A stretch of DNA of 43,684 nt from an uncultured Alphaproteobacteria bacterium (GTDB lineage Bacteria > Pseudomonadota > Alphaproteobacteria > RF32 > CAG-239): assembly GCA_944391425.1 (NCBI GenBank), contig CALXTO010000010.1, forward strand, positions 1-43,684, given 5' to 3'. Below are positions 31,831 to 40,713 of the stretch, piece after piece; the stretch's first letter is position 1, and each line of letters starts with the position of its first letter. The translations under genes were made by a program, and so were the position numbers. A model generated the notes under the pieces. That model was not told where the DNA came from and did no database searches. It worked only from the letters and a program-made list of their open reading frames with translations.

Positions 31831-31867
31831 AAAAATTACCGGATGAATCTTAAGATTCATCCGGTAA
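31831..31867 (-). terminator. Terminator with 32-bp perfect palindrome
   Basis: Positions 31836-31867 form a loop-less perfect inverted repeat (TTACCGGATGAATCTT and its complement). On the minus strand it overlaps the stop of the 31850-32242 gene and is followed by TTTTTAAT. Confidence 0.75.
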
Positions 31868-32242
31868 CTTGGTTTTCAGGCATTTGCGACGAAAAACCAC
31901 TCTGATACTGTCGTTTGCAATCGAAACTTCAATTTTGCGATTTTTGAAGAAGTTTGAACCGGTTTCTCCCTTGGGTGTAATCCATTGGCGGGAAACGGGA
32001 TCAAAACGGGCAATTTCGACGGTCATTCCGGCGCGGACTTTTCGGGGGATGTCTTTGACGATAGCTTTTTCCCGGAAATATACCCATTGGCGGATAACAA
32101 TTTGCGGCGTCAGGGAAATGATGATTTTTTTGCCTGCAAAAATTTCGGTTCTTTGAGAATCCCTGCTTAAAAACAATTTTTTTTGAGCTATGGCCGTTGT
32201 ACAAGTGAACAGGCACATAATTAAAAGCAAAAAGTTTTTCAT
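31850..32242 (-). CDS. Exported protein, function unknown
   Basis: A 130-residue protein with a signal peptide (1-19, LLLIMCLFTCTTAIA before QK). The mature part is basic (about 30 Lys/Arg in 110) and beta-rich: EIFAGKKIIISLTPQIVIRQ, VRAGMTVEIARF, KIEVSIANDSIRVVF. One cysteine remains near the end (RRKCLK). No family or enzyme motif is recognised. The gene is divergent from cstA, with 181 bp between the two start codons, so both promoters should lie there. A perfect palindromic terminator overlaps its 3' end. Confidence 0.7.
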   Translation of the reverse strand: MKNFLLLIMCLFTCTTAIAQKKLFLSRDSQRTEIFAGKKIIISLTPQIVIRQWVYFREKAIVKDIPRKVRAGMTVEIARFDPVSRQWITPKGETGSNFFKNRKIEVSIANDSIRVVFRRKCLKTKLPDES

Positions 32243-32423
32243 GATAATAATATTAGGTTAAAAATAACTTGGTAAGGCAAAGTATATGCTTTTTTTACGG
32301 CTTACGCAATGCCTAAAATGGGAAAAACGGACGGATATTCAAAAATATTGAGGCAAATGTTAGCGTTCTGGTAAACTTTTGAATATACAATGATATAAAA
32401 AATGAGTTTTGCGGAGAGAACCA

Positions 32424-34247
32424 ATGAACGCTTTAACAATAGTTTTTGCTTCTTTATGTATTTTTGCCATTGCTTACCGTTTTTACGGTTTGTTTGTTGC
32501 CAACAAAGTTTTGTGTCTTGACGGTTCGCGGGTAACGCCGGCAGTTCGGTTTGCCGATGGGCATGATTATGTAAAAACCAACAAAAATGTGTTATTCGGA
32601 CACCATTTTGCGGCGATTGCGGCGGCTGGGCCCCTGGTCGGCCCGGTGTTGGCGGCGCAGTTTGGTTTTTTACCCGGCGCTTTATGGATATTAATTGGCT
32701 GCGTGTTGGGCGGTGCCGTTCACGATATGGTGGTTTTGTTTGCGTCTGTTCGGCATAAAGGGGAGAGTCTGGCGGCGATTACGCAACGGGAGATTGGTCC
32801 GGTTACCGGCACGGTGGCAGGTTTTGCCGTTTTGTTTATTCTGGTTTTGACTTTGGCCGGATTATCTTTGGCCTGTGTCAGCGCTATGCACAATGCCCCG
32901 TGGTCTCTGTTTATTGTGGCAATTACCATGCCGATTGCGGTGGTGATGGGGCTGATTATGAAATATTGCCGAAACGGTGTGATTATTGCCAGCGTATTGG
33001 GAATTTTCCTGCTGGGAATCGGAATTGTTTCCGGTCATTCGTTGATGCAGAAAGATGTTTTGGGTTGGATGTTCGACTGGGATAAGAATACGGTTTCCCT
33101 GGCGATACCTTTATATGGTTTTGTAGCTTCGGTGCTGCCGGTTTGGTTGCTGCTTGTGCCGAGGGATTATCTATCGACATATCTGAAAATCGGGACGATT
33201 TTGATGCTGGCGGCGGGAATCTTTTTTGTACGTCCGGAAATCGTGATGCCGATGCTGACACCGTTTGTCAATGGCGGCGGACCGGTAATTAACGGTCCGG
33301 TACTGCCGTTTATTTTCATTACCATTGCCTGTGGAGCAATTTCTGGTTTTCATGCAATTATCGGAACGGGAACAACTCCGAAAATGCTTGGCAATGAAAG
33401 GGAAATCCTGTTTGTCGGCTACGGCGCGATGCTGACGGAAGGTTTTGTGGCAATGATGGCGTTGATTGCCGCTTGTACGATGATGCCGGGGGATTATTTT
33501 GCCATTAATTCCGCGCATGATACTTATGCCGCGCTGGTGGCCGCTTATCCGGAGTTTGCGGTGACAGACCTGCCTTATTATGAAAGTCATGTCGGAATAG
33601 ATTTGCACGGACGTACCGGCGGTGCGGTATCTCTGGCGGTCGGAATGGCACATATTTTTAAAAATTTGCCGTTTATGGACAGTTTGGTTGCCTATTGGTA
33701 TAATTTTGCGGTTATGTTTGAAGCTGTGTTTATTTTGACGGCCATTGACGCCGGAACACGGGTCGGACGGTTCTTTTTACAGGAAATGGCCGGAAAGTTT
33801 TTTCCGAAATTTGCCGATAAGGAATGGATGCCGGGAATCGTTATTACCAGTACAGTTTTTACTTTTTTGTGGGGATATCTGGTATATACCGGAAACATCA
33901 GCAGCATTTGGCCTTTGTTTGGGTTGAGCAATCAGCTGCTGGCCGCTTGCGCACTGATTGTATGCGCGACAATGCTGTTGCGGCTGGGGCGAGGCAAATA
34001 TACGCTGGCAGTGTCGTTGCCGGGGTTGTTTATGGTTGCGGTGACTTTTTGGGCCGGTTATCTGCAGGTTTTTGAACAATACATTCCTCAAAAGAGCTAT
34101 CTGCTGGCATCTCTGGGATTAATTGTGATGATAATGATGGTTTTTGTTTTGTGCGGAGCTTTTGTGAAATGGTATCAATTGATAAAAATAAAAAAATGTG
34201 TTAAAGATGAGTATGGCGAACAAGTGAAAGCACTTGTAACCGAGTAA
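32424..34247 (+). CDS. cstA: Carbon starvation protein CstA (peptide/pyruvate transporter family)
   Basis: A 607-residue inner-membrane transporter of the CstA/BtsT family, which in E. coli imports peptides or pyruvate during carbon starvation. About 16 hydrophobic helices are visible. Family segments include DGHDYVKTNKNVLFGHHFAA near the N-terminus, AAAGPLVGPVLAAQFG, GAVHDMVVLFASVRHKG and GFHAIIGTGTTPKM. It is shorter than E. coli CstA (701) because the C-terminal part is reduced. I chose the ATG at 32424, after GGAGAG; the TTG at 32409 would add five residues. A cysteine-rich peptide gene follows 25 bp downstream. Confidence 0.94.
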   Translation: MNALTIVFASLCIFAIAYRFYGLFVANKVLCLDGSRVTPAVRFADGHDYVKTNKNVLFGHHFAAIAAAGPLVGPVLAAQFGFLPGALWILIGCVLGGAVHDMVVLFASVRHKGESLAAITQREIGPVTGTVAGFAVLFILVLTLAGLSLACVSAMHNAPWSLFIVAITMPIAVVMGLIMKYCRNGVIIASVLGIFLLGIGIVSGHSLMQKDVLGWMFDWDKNTVSLAIPLYGFVASVLPVWLLLVPRDYLSTYLKIGTILMLAAGIFFVRPEIVMPMLTPFVNGGGPVINGPVLPFIFITIACGAISGFHAIIGTGTTPKMLGNEREILFVGYGAMLTEGFVAMMALIAACTMMPGDYFAINSAHDTYAALVAAYPEFAVTDLPYYESHVGIDLHGRTGGAVSLAVGMAHIFKNLPFMDSLVAYWYNFAVMFEAVFILTAIDAGTRVGRFFLQEMAGKFFPKFADKEWMPGIVITSTVFTFLWGYLVYTGNISSIWPLFGLSNQLLAACALIVCATMLLRLGRGKYTLAVSLPGLFMVAVTFWAGYLQVFEQYIPQKSYLLASLGLIVMIMMVFVLCGAFVKWYQLIKIKKCVKDEYGEQVKALVTE

Positions 34248-34272
34248 GCCCAACAAAAGAAAGGAGATAAAA

Positions 34273-34431
34273 ATGGCTTGTTCCAATCCTAAATGCAAAA
34301 ATCCTGACTGTACCTGCGGCGACAACTGCAAATGCGATGAAACGCACCAGTGCGGTGAAAAGAAAAAAGATACGAAAAAATGCGGTTCCGAAAAACCGGC
34401 CCGTAAATGCTGCTGCAAGAAAAAAGCTTAA
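34273..34431 (+). CDS. Cysteine-rich 52-residue peptide, metallothionein-like
   Basis: A small gene with AAAGGAGA five bases before the ATG. The product has 11 cysteines in 52 residues: MACSNPKCKNPDCTCGDNC opens it, then KCDETHQCGEKKK, KKCGSE and the cluster KCCCKKKA. The CxxxxC, CxC and CCC spacing plus 14 lysines is what is expected of a metal-binding peptide (bacterial metallothionein-like), but no exact family is recognised. It follows cstA by 25 bp and its stop overlaps that of the convergent CusS-like kinase gene. Cytoplasmic; no signal peptide. Metal and role are inference. Confidence 0.8.
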   Translation: MACSNPKCKNPDCTCGDNCKCDETHQCGEKKKDTKKCGSEKPARKCCCKKKA

Positions 34432-35801
34432 AGTGGGATTTTAAAACCGATACGGATTATTCCGTCGCGGCTTGCGGCAAAAACTCTGCCTTTGTGAATT
34501 TCAGCAATGGCTTTGACAATTGCCAGGCCGAGGCCGTGGTTATTACGGCTGTTTGAACGGTCGCGACTGACGCGGTAAAAGCGATCAAACAGTCGCGGTA
34601 GACTGTCGGGAGCAATGTCAGTTCCATGATTGATGACGGTTACAACGGCGTAACCGTCTTTTTTTGTGATTTCAACCGTTATAGGGGCGTCCGGCGCACC
34701 GTGTTCAACGGCATTGTTCAGCAGATTGGTCAGAGCACGTTTGAATAATGACGGCTCAATGGAAGTTTCGGCATCTCCGATGACTTCCAGCGTATTATTG
34801 TTTTCTTCAAAAATAATATTGAGAAAGTCGGCGGTTTTTTTGGCTTCTTCCGCTAGGGAAAGTTTTTGAAGACAGATGTTGATTTCTCCCTGATCGGCAT
34901 GAGAGAGAAAAAGCATATCGTTAATGATGAAGCGCAAACGCTCCAATTCTTCCAGGTTGGAAGCCAAAATGTCGCAAAGCTCGTCGTTAGTGCGTGGTTT
35001 GGACAGAGCCACCTCTGTCTGTCCGATCATATTGCCAAGCGGCGTACGCAGTTCATGGGCAACGTCAGAATTAAAAGATGCCTGGCGGTTATAGGAATCT
35101 TCTAATCTTTGTAGAGCGCCGTTGAAGCTTTTAACCAGGCCTTCAAGCTCAAGCGGAAGATCTTGTGCCGGCAGCCGTGCCGAGAGGTTGTCAGGGTTGA
35201 TTTGCGAAGCGTGATAAGAAAGTTCGTCCACGCGCGCCAGACCGCGTTTGGCAATCAACCAGCCGAGGCTGGACATGGCAATAATGCCAAGAAGCAGAAA
35301 AACGACAAAGGCAAAATCAAACCAGAAATCTTCCGCTTCGTAAAACTGAGTGTCTATCGCCAGGGAAATTATCAGTTCCGGACGGTTATTCGCCGCGGGT
35401 ATTTTTTTTGAAAGAATCCGAAAGTGGTGTCCGTTAATGTTTTTATAGCTGAATCCGTGGTGTTTGGTGATTTTTCTTTTGGAAACGGTAAACGGGGCAT
35501 CCATTTGAAAAAAAGGGTCTTTGCTGTCTATGCGCAGAAATATTTTGCCGCCGGACTGGTTAACAAGTTCCTGCAGACGGGTTTTTATTTCCGGCCAGCT
35601 TTCAGAGGAGCTACGGATTTTGATGATTTGCTCAAAGAGGCTGAAGCGGCTTTGCGTTTCAACAATCTGATATCTTTCAAGTTCGCTCATTTCCATGAAA
35701 TACAAGGCGGAAACGACAATGGAAAAAATAACGAAAGCCGCTGCGGCGTACATCAGAGCCAAATGTCTGGCAATGGAATTTTGAGAGAATGGCAGATGCA
35801 T
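34428..35801 (-). CDS. Heavy-metal-type sensor histidine kinase (CusS-like)
   Basis: A 457-residue sensor kinase of the CusS/CopS class. Two membrane helices (about 15-36 and 162-184) enclose a periplasmic sensor domain (about 37-160) that contains a His pair (KHHGF, then GHHF) of possible metal-binding interest. HAMP follows (about 185-240), then the H-box SDVAHELRTPLG with H249, N-box NLLNNAVEHGA, and G-boxes RLFDRFYRVSRD and NNHGLGLAIV. The ATG overlaps the response-regulator stop by one base (TGATG), so the two genes are coupled. The stimulus is unknown; copper/silver is the family precedent. Confidence 0.92.
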   Translation of the reverse strand: MHLPFSQNSIARHLALMYAAAAFVIFSIVVSALYFMEMSELERYQIVETQSRFSLFEQIIKIRSSSESWPEIKTRLQELVNQSGGKIFLRIDSKDPFFQMDAPFTVSKRKITKHHGFSYKNINGHHFRILSKKIPAANNRPELIISLAIDTQFYEAEDFWFDFAFVVFLLLGIIAMSSLGWLIAKRGLARVDELSYHASQINPDNLSARLPAQDLPLELEGLVKSFNGALQRLEDSYNRQASFNSDVAHELRTPLGNMIGQTEVALSKPRTNDELCDILASNLEELERLRFIINDMLFLSHADQGEINICLQKLSLAEEAKKTADFLNIIFEENNNTLEVIGDAETSIEPSLFKRALTNLLNNAVEHGAPDAPITVEITKKDGYAVVTVINHGTDIAPDSLPRLFDRFYRVSRDRSNSRNNHGLGLAIVKAIAEIHKGRVFAASRDGIIRIGFKIPL

Positions 35802-36472
35802 CAGGATCGCAGCTCCAGAACATATCCCATGCCACGGATGGTATGCAGAAGTTTAGGTTCACCGTCTTGGTCGAGTTTGGCGCGCAGACGTTTTATGGTT
35901 GCTTCGACGACATTGGTATTGGTGTCAAAACAAATGTCCCAAACCAGTTCGGTAATGACGGTTTTGGAAACGATTTGCGCGCGGCGGCGGGCTAAAACCT
36001 CAAGCAGGGCAAATTCTTTGGCCGTGAGGTCGATTCTTCTTTTGCCGCGGGTGACGCGGCGGGCCAGAAGATCAATATGTAAATCGCCAATATAGATATT
36101 GGTTTCCTCTTTGGAGCGCCCGCGCTGGGTGATGACCTGCAGCCGCGCCAGCAATTCCAGAAAAGAAAAAGGTTTAATCAGATAATCGTCGGCACCGCAG
36201 TTAAAAGCTTCCAAGCGGCTGTTCAGAGCGTCTTTGGCCGTAAGCATGATAACCGGAGTTTTGACCGAGGGGCGCAGAGATTTCAATAAGCTGATACCAT
36301 CCATGCCGGGCAGCATGATGTCGAGGATAATTACGTCGTAGCCGATGTTGGCGGCAAGATGCAGTCCGTCTATTCCATCGGCGGCCGTGTCTACGACGTA
36401 GCCCTGTTCGCTTAAGCCCTGTTTTAAGTATTCCCGGGTTTTCAGTTCGTCTTCAATGACCAATATTTTCAT
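35801..36472 (-). CDS. OmpR-family response regulator (CusR-like)
   Basis: A 223-residue regulator with an N-terminal receiver (MKILVIEDELKTREYLKQGL; phosphoacceptor D51 in VIILDIMLPGMDG; KPFSF near residue 100) and a C-terminal winged helix (DLTAKEFALLEVLARRR, then VEATIKRLRAKLD and the final TIRGMGYVL). These are characteristic of the CusR/CopR heavy-metal group. I chose the ATG at 36472, where the receiver begins, over the longer frame to 36547. A CusR-box-like palindrome lies 98 bp upstream (36570-36591), which suggests autoregulation and control of the divergent transferase gene. Confidence 0.93.
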   Translation of the reverse strand: MKILVIEDELKTREYLKQGLSEQGYVVDTAADGIDGLHLAANIGYDVIILDIMLPGMDGISLLKSLRPSVKTPVIMLTAKDALNSRLEAFNCGADDYLIKPFSFLELLARLQVITQRGRSKEETNIYIGDLHIDLLARRVTRGKRRIDLTAKEFALLEVLARRRAQIVSKTVITELVWDICFDTNTNVVEATIKRLRAKLDQDGEPKLLHTIRGMGYVLELRS

Positions 36473-36569
36473 TTTTAAGCCTTTATGCAAGAATGTGTTT
36501 ATGCTAGCATATTTTTTTTCAGGGTCAACAGAGATAATAATCCACACAGAGTGACAGAATAATGATTTT

Positions 36570-36591
36570 AAAATGACAAGTTTATCATTTT
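36570..36591. promoter_or_regulatory. CusR-box-like palindrome (response-regulator operator)
   Basis: AAAATGACAA-GT-TTATCATTTT matches the E. coli CusR box AAAATGACAANNTTGTCATTTT with one mismatch in twenty positions. It lies between the regulator gene (start 36472) and the LtaS-like gene (start 36661). The consensus is from published work on E. coli CusR; binding here is inference. Confidence 0.65.
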
Positions 36592-36660
36592 TTACATAAA
36601 ATATTGCAGAAGTTTGATTGCTGCTTTAGTTTAAAAGCCGACGAAAGCCCGAGGAATAAG

Positions 36661-38538
36661 ATGAAATCGTACCTGATACGGAGGCTGTTGCCTTTTTTTG
36701 TTTTTATGTATGCCGTCGAATTCGGTTTTACCGTTTACATGCTGGCTGCTAATTACGAAAAGGTGGACTGGTCTGCGTGGGAACTTGTCAAGACACTGGC
36801 TGTTATGTCTTTGACAACGTTGATTTCGTTTTTATATATGATGATTCCTTATGTTTTGTTCCTGTTGTTTTTGCCGCGCAAAAGGCAGAACGGTCTTTTG
36901 GATAAAATCGTTTCGGTGTCGTTTTACGGGATTTTCGTTTATGTTTCACTTTTTGAAGAAGTGGCATCCCTGGTTTTTTGGGATGAATTTTCGGCGGCGT
37001 TTAATTTTATCGCCGTAGATTATTTGGTTTATACGCATGAAGTGATAAGTAACATTTGCCAGTCTTATCCGGTTATTCCGATATTGTTGGCGGTGTTGAT
37101 TGTAGCGATACTGGCAGTCAGCTTTACCTGTAAATATTTATTTACAAATATGGATGCTCCTGTTTTTGTAAAACGTTTTTCTCATGTTGCCGTTTACGGG
37201 CTGGTTTGTTTGCTGAGTTATGCTACGGTTGATATTTCTGATCTGGAGATCGGTAAAAACCATTATAACAACGAAATTGCCAAAGAGGGCACGTACAGCC
37301 TGTTCAGCGCCTTTTTGAAAAACGAGTTGTCTTATGATGGGTTTTACATTACCGGAGATGATGCCGAGAACTTGGAAATTTTGCAAGATAAGCTGGGCGG
37401 GAAAAATGTTACTTTCACTTCTCCTCAGAACGGAATACGCCGTTTTATCAGATCCGAAAAACCGGAAAACAGAGCAAATGTCATTATTGTTTTAATGGAA
37501 AGCATGAGTTCTCTCTTTTTGAATGAAAATAGAGAATCGTGGATGCGGCTTATTACGCCGAATCTCAGCCGCTTGTCTGAAGAAAGCATCTTTTTCAGCC
37601 GGACTTACGCCACGGGAACGCGTTCCGTCCGCGGAATAGAGGCGCTGACCTTGGGAATTCCTCCTTTGCCGGGGATGTCCATCGTGCGGCGGCAAAATAA
37701 TGAAAATCTGTACAACATTGGTTCTATCTTTAAAGCTAAAGGCTATGAAAATAAGTGGATTTACGGCGGCTACGGCTACTTTGACAATATGAACCATTTT
37801 TTTGAAAACAATGGATTTGAGGTTTTGGACCGCAAAAGGTGGGAAAAGGGGGAAGTCAGTTTTGTGAACGCCTGGGGTGCCGCCGACGAAGATACTTTTG
37901 CCAAGGTAATCAAAGAGGCGGATAAGTCTTTTGCCGCAGGGAAGCCTTTTTTGACAATGGTGCTGACAATTTCAAACCATCGGCCCTATACTTATCCGGA
38001 AGGACGAATCGATTTGAAACCGAAAGTTTCCAAACGAGAAGGGGGCGTTAAATATGCCGACTATGCCTTAGGCAAGTTCCTTGATGACGCGTCCCGAAAA
38101 CCGTGGTTTGACAACACAGTATTTGTTTTGGTGGCGGATCATACGGCCGGCGCGTCCGGAGATGCGGAAATTAATCTTGAAGAGCATCATATTCCCCTGA
38201 TGTTTTATGCCCCGAAACTGTTTGAACCGAAAAGAATCGATATGCCGATAAGTCAGTTGGATGTGCTTCCGACGCTGCTGGGTCTGCTTAATTTTGATTA
38301 TGAGAGCCGTTTTTACGGACAAGATGCTCTGAGCCCGGATTATGAATCACGTTTTTTTGTCAGCAATTATCAAAAGCTGGGATATGTTAAGGATAGTGTG
38401 GACGTGATTTTAAAACCGGTCAGGAAATATTCGGTTGAGCCGGAAACGGTAGCTGAAGACATTGTCCGGCGCAATCTGCGAGAAGCTGTCGCGTTTTATC
38501 AACAGGCGTCGGACTGGGTGCATAATCTGAAAGAATAG
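36661..38538 (+). CDS. LtaS-like sulfatase-fold transferase (phosphoglycerol/phosphoethanolamine type)
   Basis: A 625-residue inner-membrane enzyme with five N-terminal membrane helices (within about 1-190) and a periplasmic alkaline-phosphatase-fold domain (about 255-600). Active-site features: VIIVLMESMSS (metal-binding Glu), ATGTRSVRGIEA with the likely nucleophile Thr, LTISNHRPYTYPEG, and LVADHTAGASG with the Asp/His metal ligands. Members transfer phosphoglycerol or phosphoethanolamine to glycans, teichoic acid or lipid A; the substrate here is unknown. I chose the ATG at 36661, preceded by GAGGA, over 36604. The CusR-like palindrome upstream suggests two-component control, as with lipid A modification genes in other bacteria. 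Confidence 0.88.
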   Translation: MKSYLIRRLLPFFVFMYAVEFGFTVYMLAANYEKVDWSAWELVKTLAVMSLTTLISFLYMMIPYVLFLLFLPRKRQNGLLDKIVSVSFYGIFVYVSLFEEVASLVFWDEFSAAFNFIAVDYLVYTHEVISNICQSYPVIPILLAVLIVAILAVSFTCKYLFTNMDAPVFVKRFSHVAVYGLVCLLSYATVDISDLEIGKNHYNNEIAKEGTYSLFSAFLKNELSYDGFYITGDDAENLEILQDKLGGKNVTFTSPQNGIRRFIRSEKPENRANVIIVLMESMSSLFLNENRESWMRLITPNLSRLSEESIFFSRTYATGTRSVRGIEALTLGIPPLPGMSIVRRQNNENLYNIGSIFKAKGYENKWIYGGYGYFDNMNHFFENNGFEVLDRKRWEKGEVSFVNAWGAADEDTFAKVIKEADKSFAAGKPFLTMVLTISNHRPYTYPEGRIDLKPKVSKREGGVKYADYALGKFLDDASRKPWFDNTVFVLVADHTAGASGDAEINLEEHHIPLMFYAPKLFEPKRIDMPISQLDVLPTLLGLLNFDYESRFYGQDALSPDYESRFFVSNYQKLGYVKDSVDVILKPVRKYSVEPETVAEDIVRRNLREAVAFYQQASDWVHNLKE

Positions 38539-38550
38539 AGGCGCTTTTTA

Positions 38551-39924
38551 TTAAAATTTGCGGGCTGAAAGACCTTTTTGCCAGTTTTTTTCAATCTTTT
38601 CAAGCGAAATGCCTTTAGTTTCGGGAACAAAAAAGTAAACAAAGAGCATGGACAGAACGGTTATGCCGGCGAAAATCCAAAAAGTCTGAGCTTTGCCGAT
38701 GCTGTTTATCATCGGCAGAAAACTCAGGACAACAATAAAATTAAAGCCGAAATTAGCAACCGTTGCGGCGCTCATAGCGAATCCCCTGATTTTAAGCGGC
38801 ATGATTTCCGAAATCATAATCCAGCCGACGGGTCCCAGACTCATGGCAAAAGACGCGATATATACGACCACGCTGGCAATGGCAATCCATTTGCGGGTGT
38901 CGCCCAAAACATCGGCATAAGCAAAAGATGCACCAAGCGTTATCAGGCTGGCAAGCATTCCCCAAAGCCCGATATAAAGCAACGGTTTACGACCCAGGCG
39001 ATCTGTAAAGGCAATGGCGACGATGGTCATTGCAAAATTGACCAGACCGATGCCGATGGTGGCGTATAAAGCTCCGATTTTGGAGTCAAAACCGGCGATT
39101 TGGAAAATTGTCGGGGTGTAGTAAATAATGGTGTTAATTCCGGTACAGATTTGTACAAACATAATTCCGACTCCGACAAAAACCGGCATAAACATCCATT
39201 TTTGAAAGGAAAATTCAGAATTTTTCTTAGAGTTTCCGAGCGTATCTTTGATTTCTTTGATATGTGTTTCGGCATCGCATCCCGGTTCTATTTTTTCAAA
39301 AATATCCCGGGCTTCTTGTTCGCGTTTTTTGCTGATGAGCCAACGGGGCGTATCGCCCAGAAAACTGATGCCGACCAATAGGATGAGGGCGGGGAGTAAT
39401 CCGGAACCGAGCATCCACCGCCAATTGTAGTCAGCATTGGCAAAAATGCGGTTGATGAGGTAAGAAAACAGGATTCCCGCAGTAATGGCAAGCTGAAACA
39501 ACGAAACCAGCATACCGCGGATTTTTTGCGGGGCAATTTCCGAAAGATAAAGCGGAACGGCAAAACTGACCATGCCGACGGCAATACCGATAAGGATGCG
39601 CGAAACAATCAACAGCTGAATATTGGGTGCAACAGCGCAAAACAGGGAGCCTGTCGTGAAGATCAGAGCCGTGGCGATAATGACTTTTTTGCGGCCGTAG
39701 ACGTCTGCCAGAACACCGTTGGAAGCCGCGCCGATAACCGAACCGACAATGGCGGAACTGACCAACCAGCCCTGTTCCAAAGGTGTCATGGTCCATTCGG
39801 CGTTAATGAAAAGGAGGGCTCCGGAAATAACGCCCATGTCAAAGCCGGAAAGCAGTCCGCCCAAAGAAGCAACGGCAGCAATAACATAGAGCCAGAAATG
39901 GGATTTTTTCGCAAGACAGAACAT
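38551..39924 (-). CDS. MFS sugar porter
   Basis: A 457-residue transporter of the sugar porter family (XylE/GalP/AraE type), usually a sugar–proton symporter. Twelve hydrophobic helices are visible. Signatures: GFDMGVISGALLFI in helix 1, DVYGRKKVI after helix 2, PLYLSEIAPQKIRG, the second GRKPLL motif (DRLGRKPLL) and FVPETKGISLEKIE at the end. Q and N residues lining the sugar site (QLAITAGIL, then QICTGINTIIYYTP) are in place. AAGGAGGA precedes the ATG. Its 3' end is 12 bp from the convergent transferase gene; sugar identity cannot be told. Confidence 0.92.
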   Translation of the reverse strand: MFCLAKKSHFWLYVIAAVASLGGLLSGFDMGVISGALLFINAEWTMTPLEQGWLVSSAIVGSVIGAASNGVLADVYGRKKVIIATALIFTTGSLFCAVAPNIQLLIVSRILIGIAVGMVSFAVPLYLSEIAPQKIRGMLVSLFQLAITAGILFSYLINRIFANADYNWRWMLGSGLLPALILLVGISFLGDTPRWLISKKREQEARDIFEKIEPGCDAETHIKEIKDTLGNSKKNSEFSFQKWMFMPVFVGVGIMFVQICTGINTIIYYTPTIFQIAGFDSKIGALYATIGIGLVNFAMTIVAIAFTDRLGRKPLLYIGLWGMLASLITLGASFAYADVLGDTRKWIAIASVVVYIASFAMSLGPVGWIMISEIMPLKIRGFAMSAATVANFGFNFIVVLSFLPMINSIGKAQTFWIFAGITVLSMLFVYFFVPETKGISLEKIEKNWQKGLSARKF

Positions 39925-39981
39925 CGCATCCTCCTTGGTTGTGTGATGAAGTGATATTAATATATATTCCTTAACTCTAAA

Positions 39982-40713
39982 TTAAAGTTTTTCAAAATCC
40001 AGGAAAACAGGTCTTCTGCCCTCGGCCAGGGCTTTGCGTTGATATTTGGTTTCAATCCAGTCGGCGGGAGGCCTTTTCCAGTCGTTTCCGCAGGATGCCG
40101 TCCAGCGGAAGTCCGAACGAGCGTGCAGCTGTCGCAAAGCCCAGCTTTTGTAAACTTTATGGTCGGTGGCAATGCGCAAAATACCGCCTTTTTTTAAAAT
40201 CCGTGCAATTTCATGCAGGTTTTGGGGATTGATAAAGCGGCGGTTTTCATGGCGTTTTTTGGGCCAAGGATCCGGGAACAAAACAAAGACCCGGTCAACA
40301 AAAGAATCGGGAAGCCGGGCAAAAAGCAGACGAACATCATCGCTGAAAACGCGGATATTGTCTGTCCGGCAGTCCTGAAGCCTGACAGAGCCTTCCGGCA
40401 GGTCTTTCTTTTCTTTGATTCCGGTTAACAACGTGAGCAAGTGGGCAATGCCGTTTTTGAAAACTTCGGCGCCGATAAATCCGGTATCCGGGTGTTGCAG
40501 CGCTTGTCCGGCTAAATGTTCGCCGTTGCCGAATCCGATTTCAAGAAAAATCCGTTTGACCGGTTTTCCGAACAGAGTTTCTTTTTTAAATACAGTGTTC
40601 GGCGTTATTTGGATTTGGGGCAAAAAGGCTTCAAGCAAGCCGCTTTTGGCTTTGCGAATTTTGCGTCCCTGACGGCGACCGTAAAATTTGGGTTGGTTTG
40701 AATCAAAAGGCAT
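39982..40713 (-). CDS. trmB: tRNA (guanine-N7-)-methyltransferase
   Basis: Methylates G46 in the tRNA variable loop using S-adenosylmethionine. The 243-residue enzyme has the SAM motif LEIGFGNGEHL (about 56-66), ADKVF-like GAEVFKNGIAHLL, the catalytic FPDPWPKKRHENRR and the later ATDHKVYKSW. An N-terminal basic stretch (FYGRRQGRKIRKAK) is typical of Alphaproteobacteria. The start lies 11 bp inside the end of metK, so the genes are coupled, which suits an enzyme that uses the metK product. Confidence 0.94.
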   Translation of the reverse strand: MPFDSNQPKFYGRRQGRKIRKAKSGLLEAFLPQIQITPNTVFKKETLFGKPVKRIFLEIGFGNGEHLAGQALQHPDTGFIGAEVFKNGIAHLLTLLTGIKEKKDLPEGSVRLQDCRTDNIRVFSDDVRLLFARLPDSFVDRVFVLFPDPWPKKRHENRRFINPQNLHEIARILKKGGILRIATDHKVYKSWALRQLHARSDFRWTASCGNDWKRPPADWIETKYQRKALAEGRRPVFLDFEKL

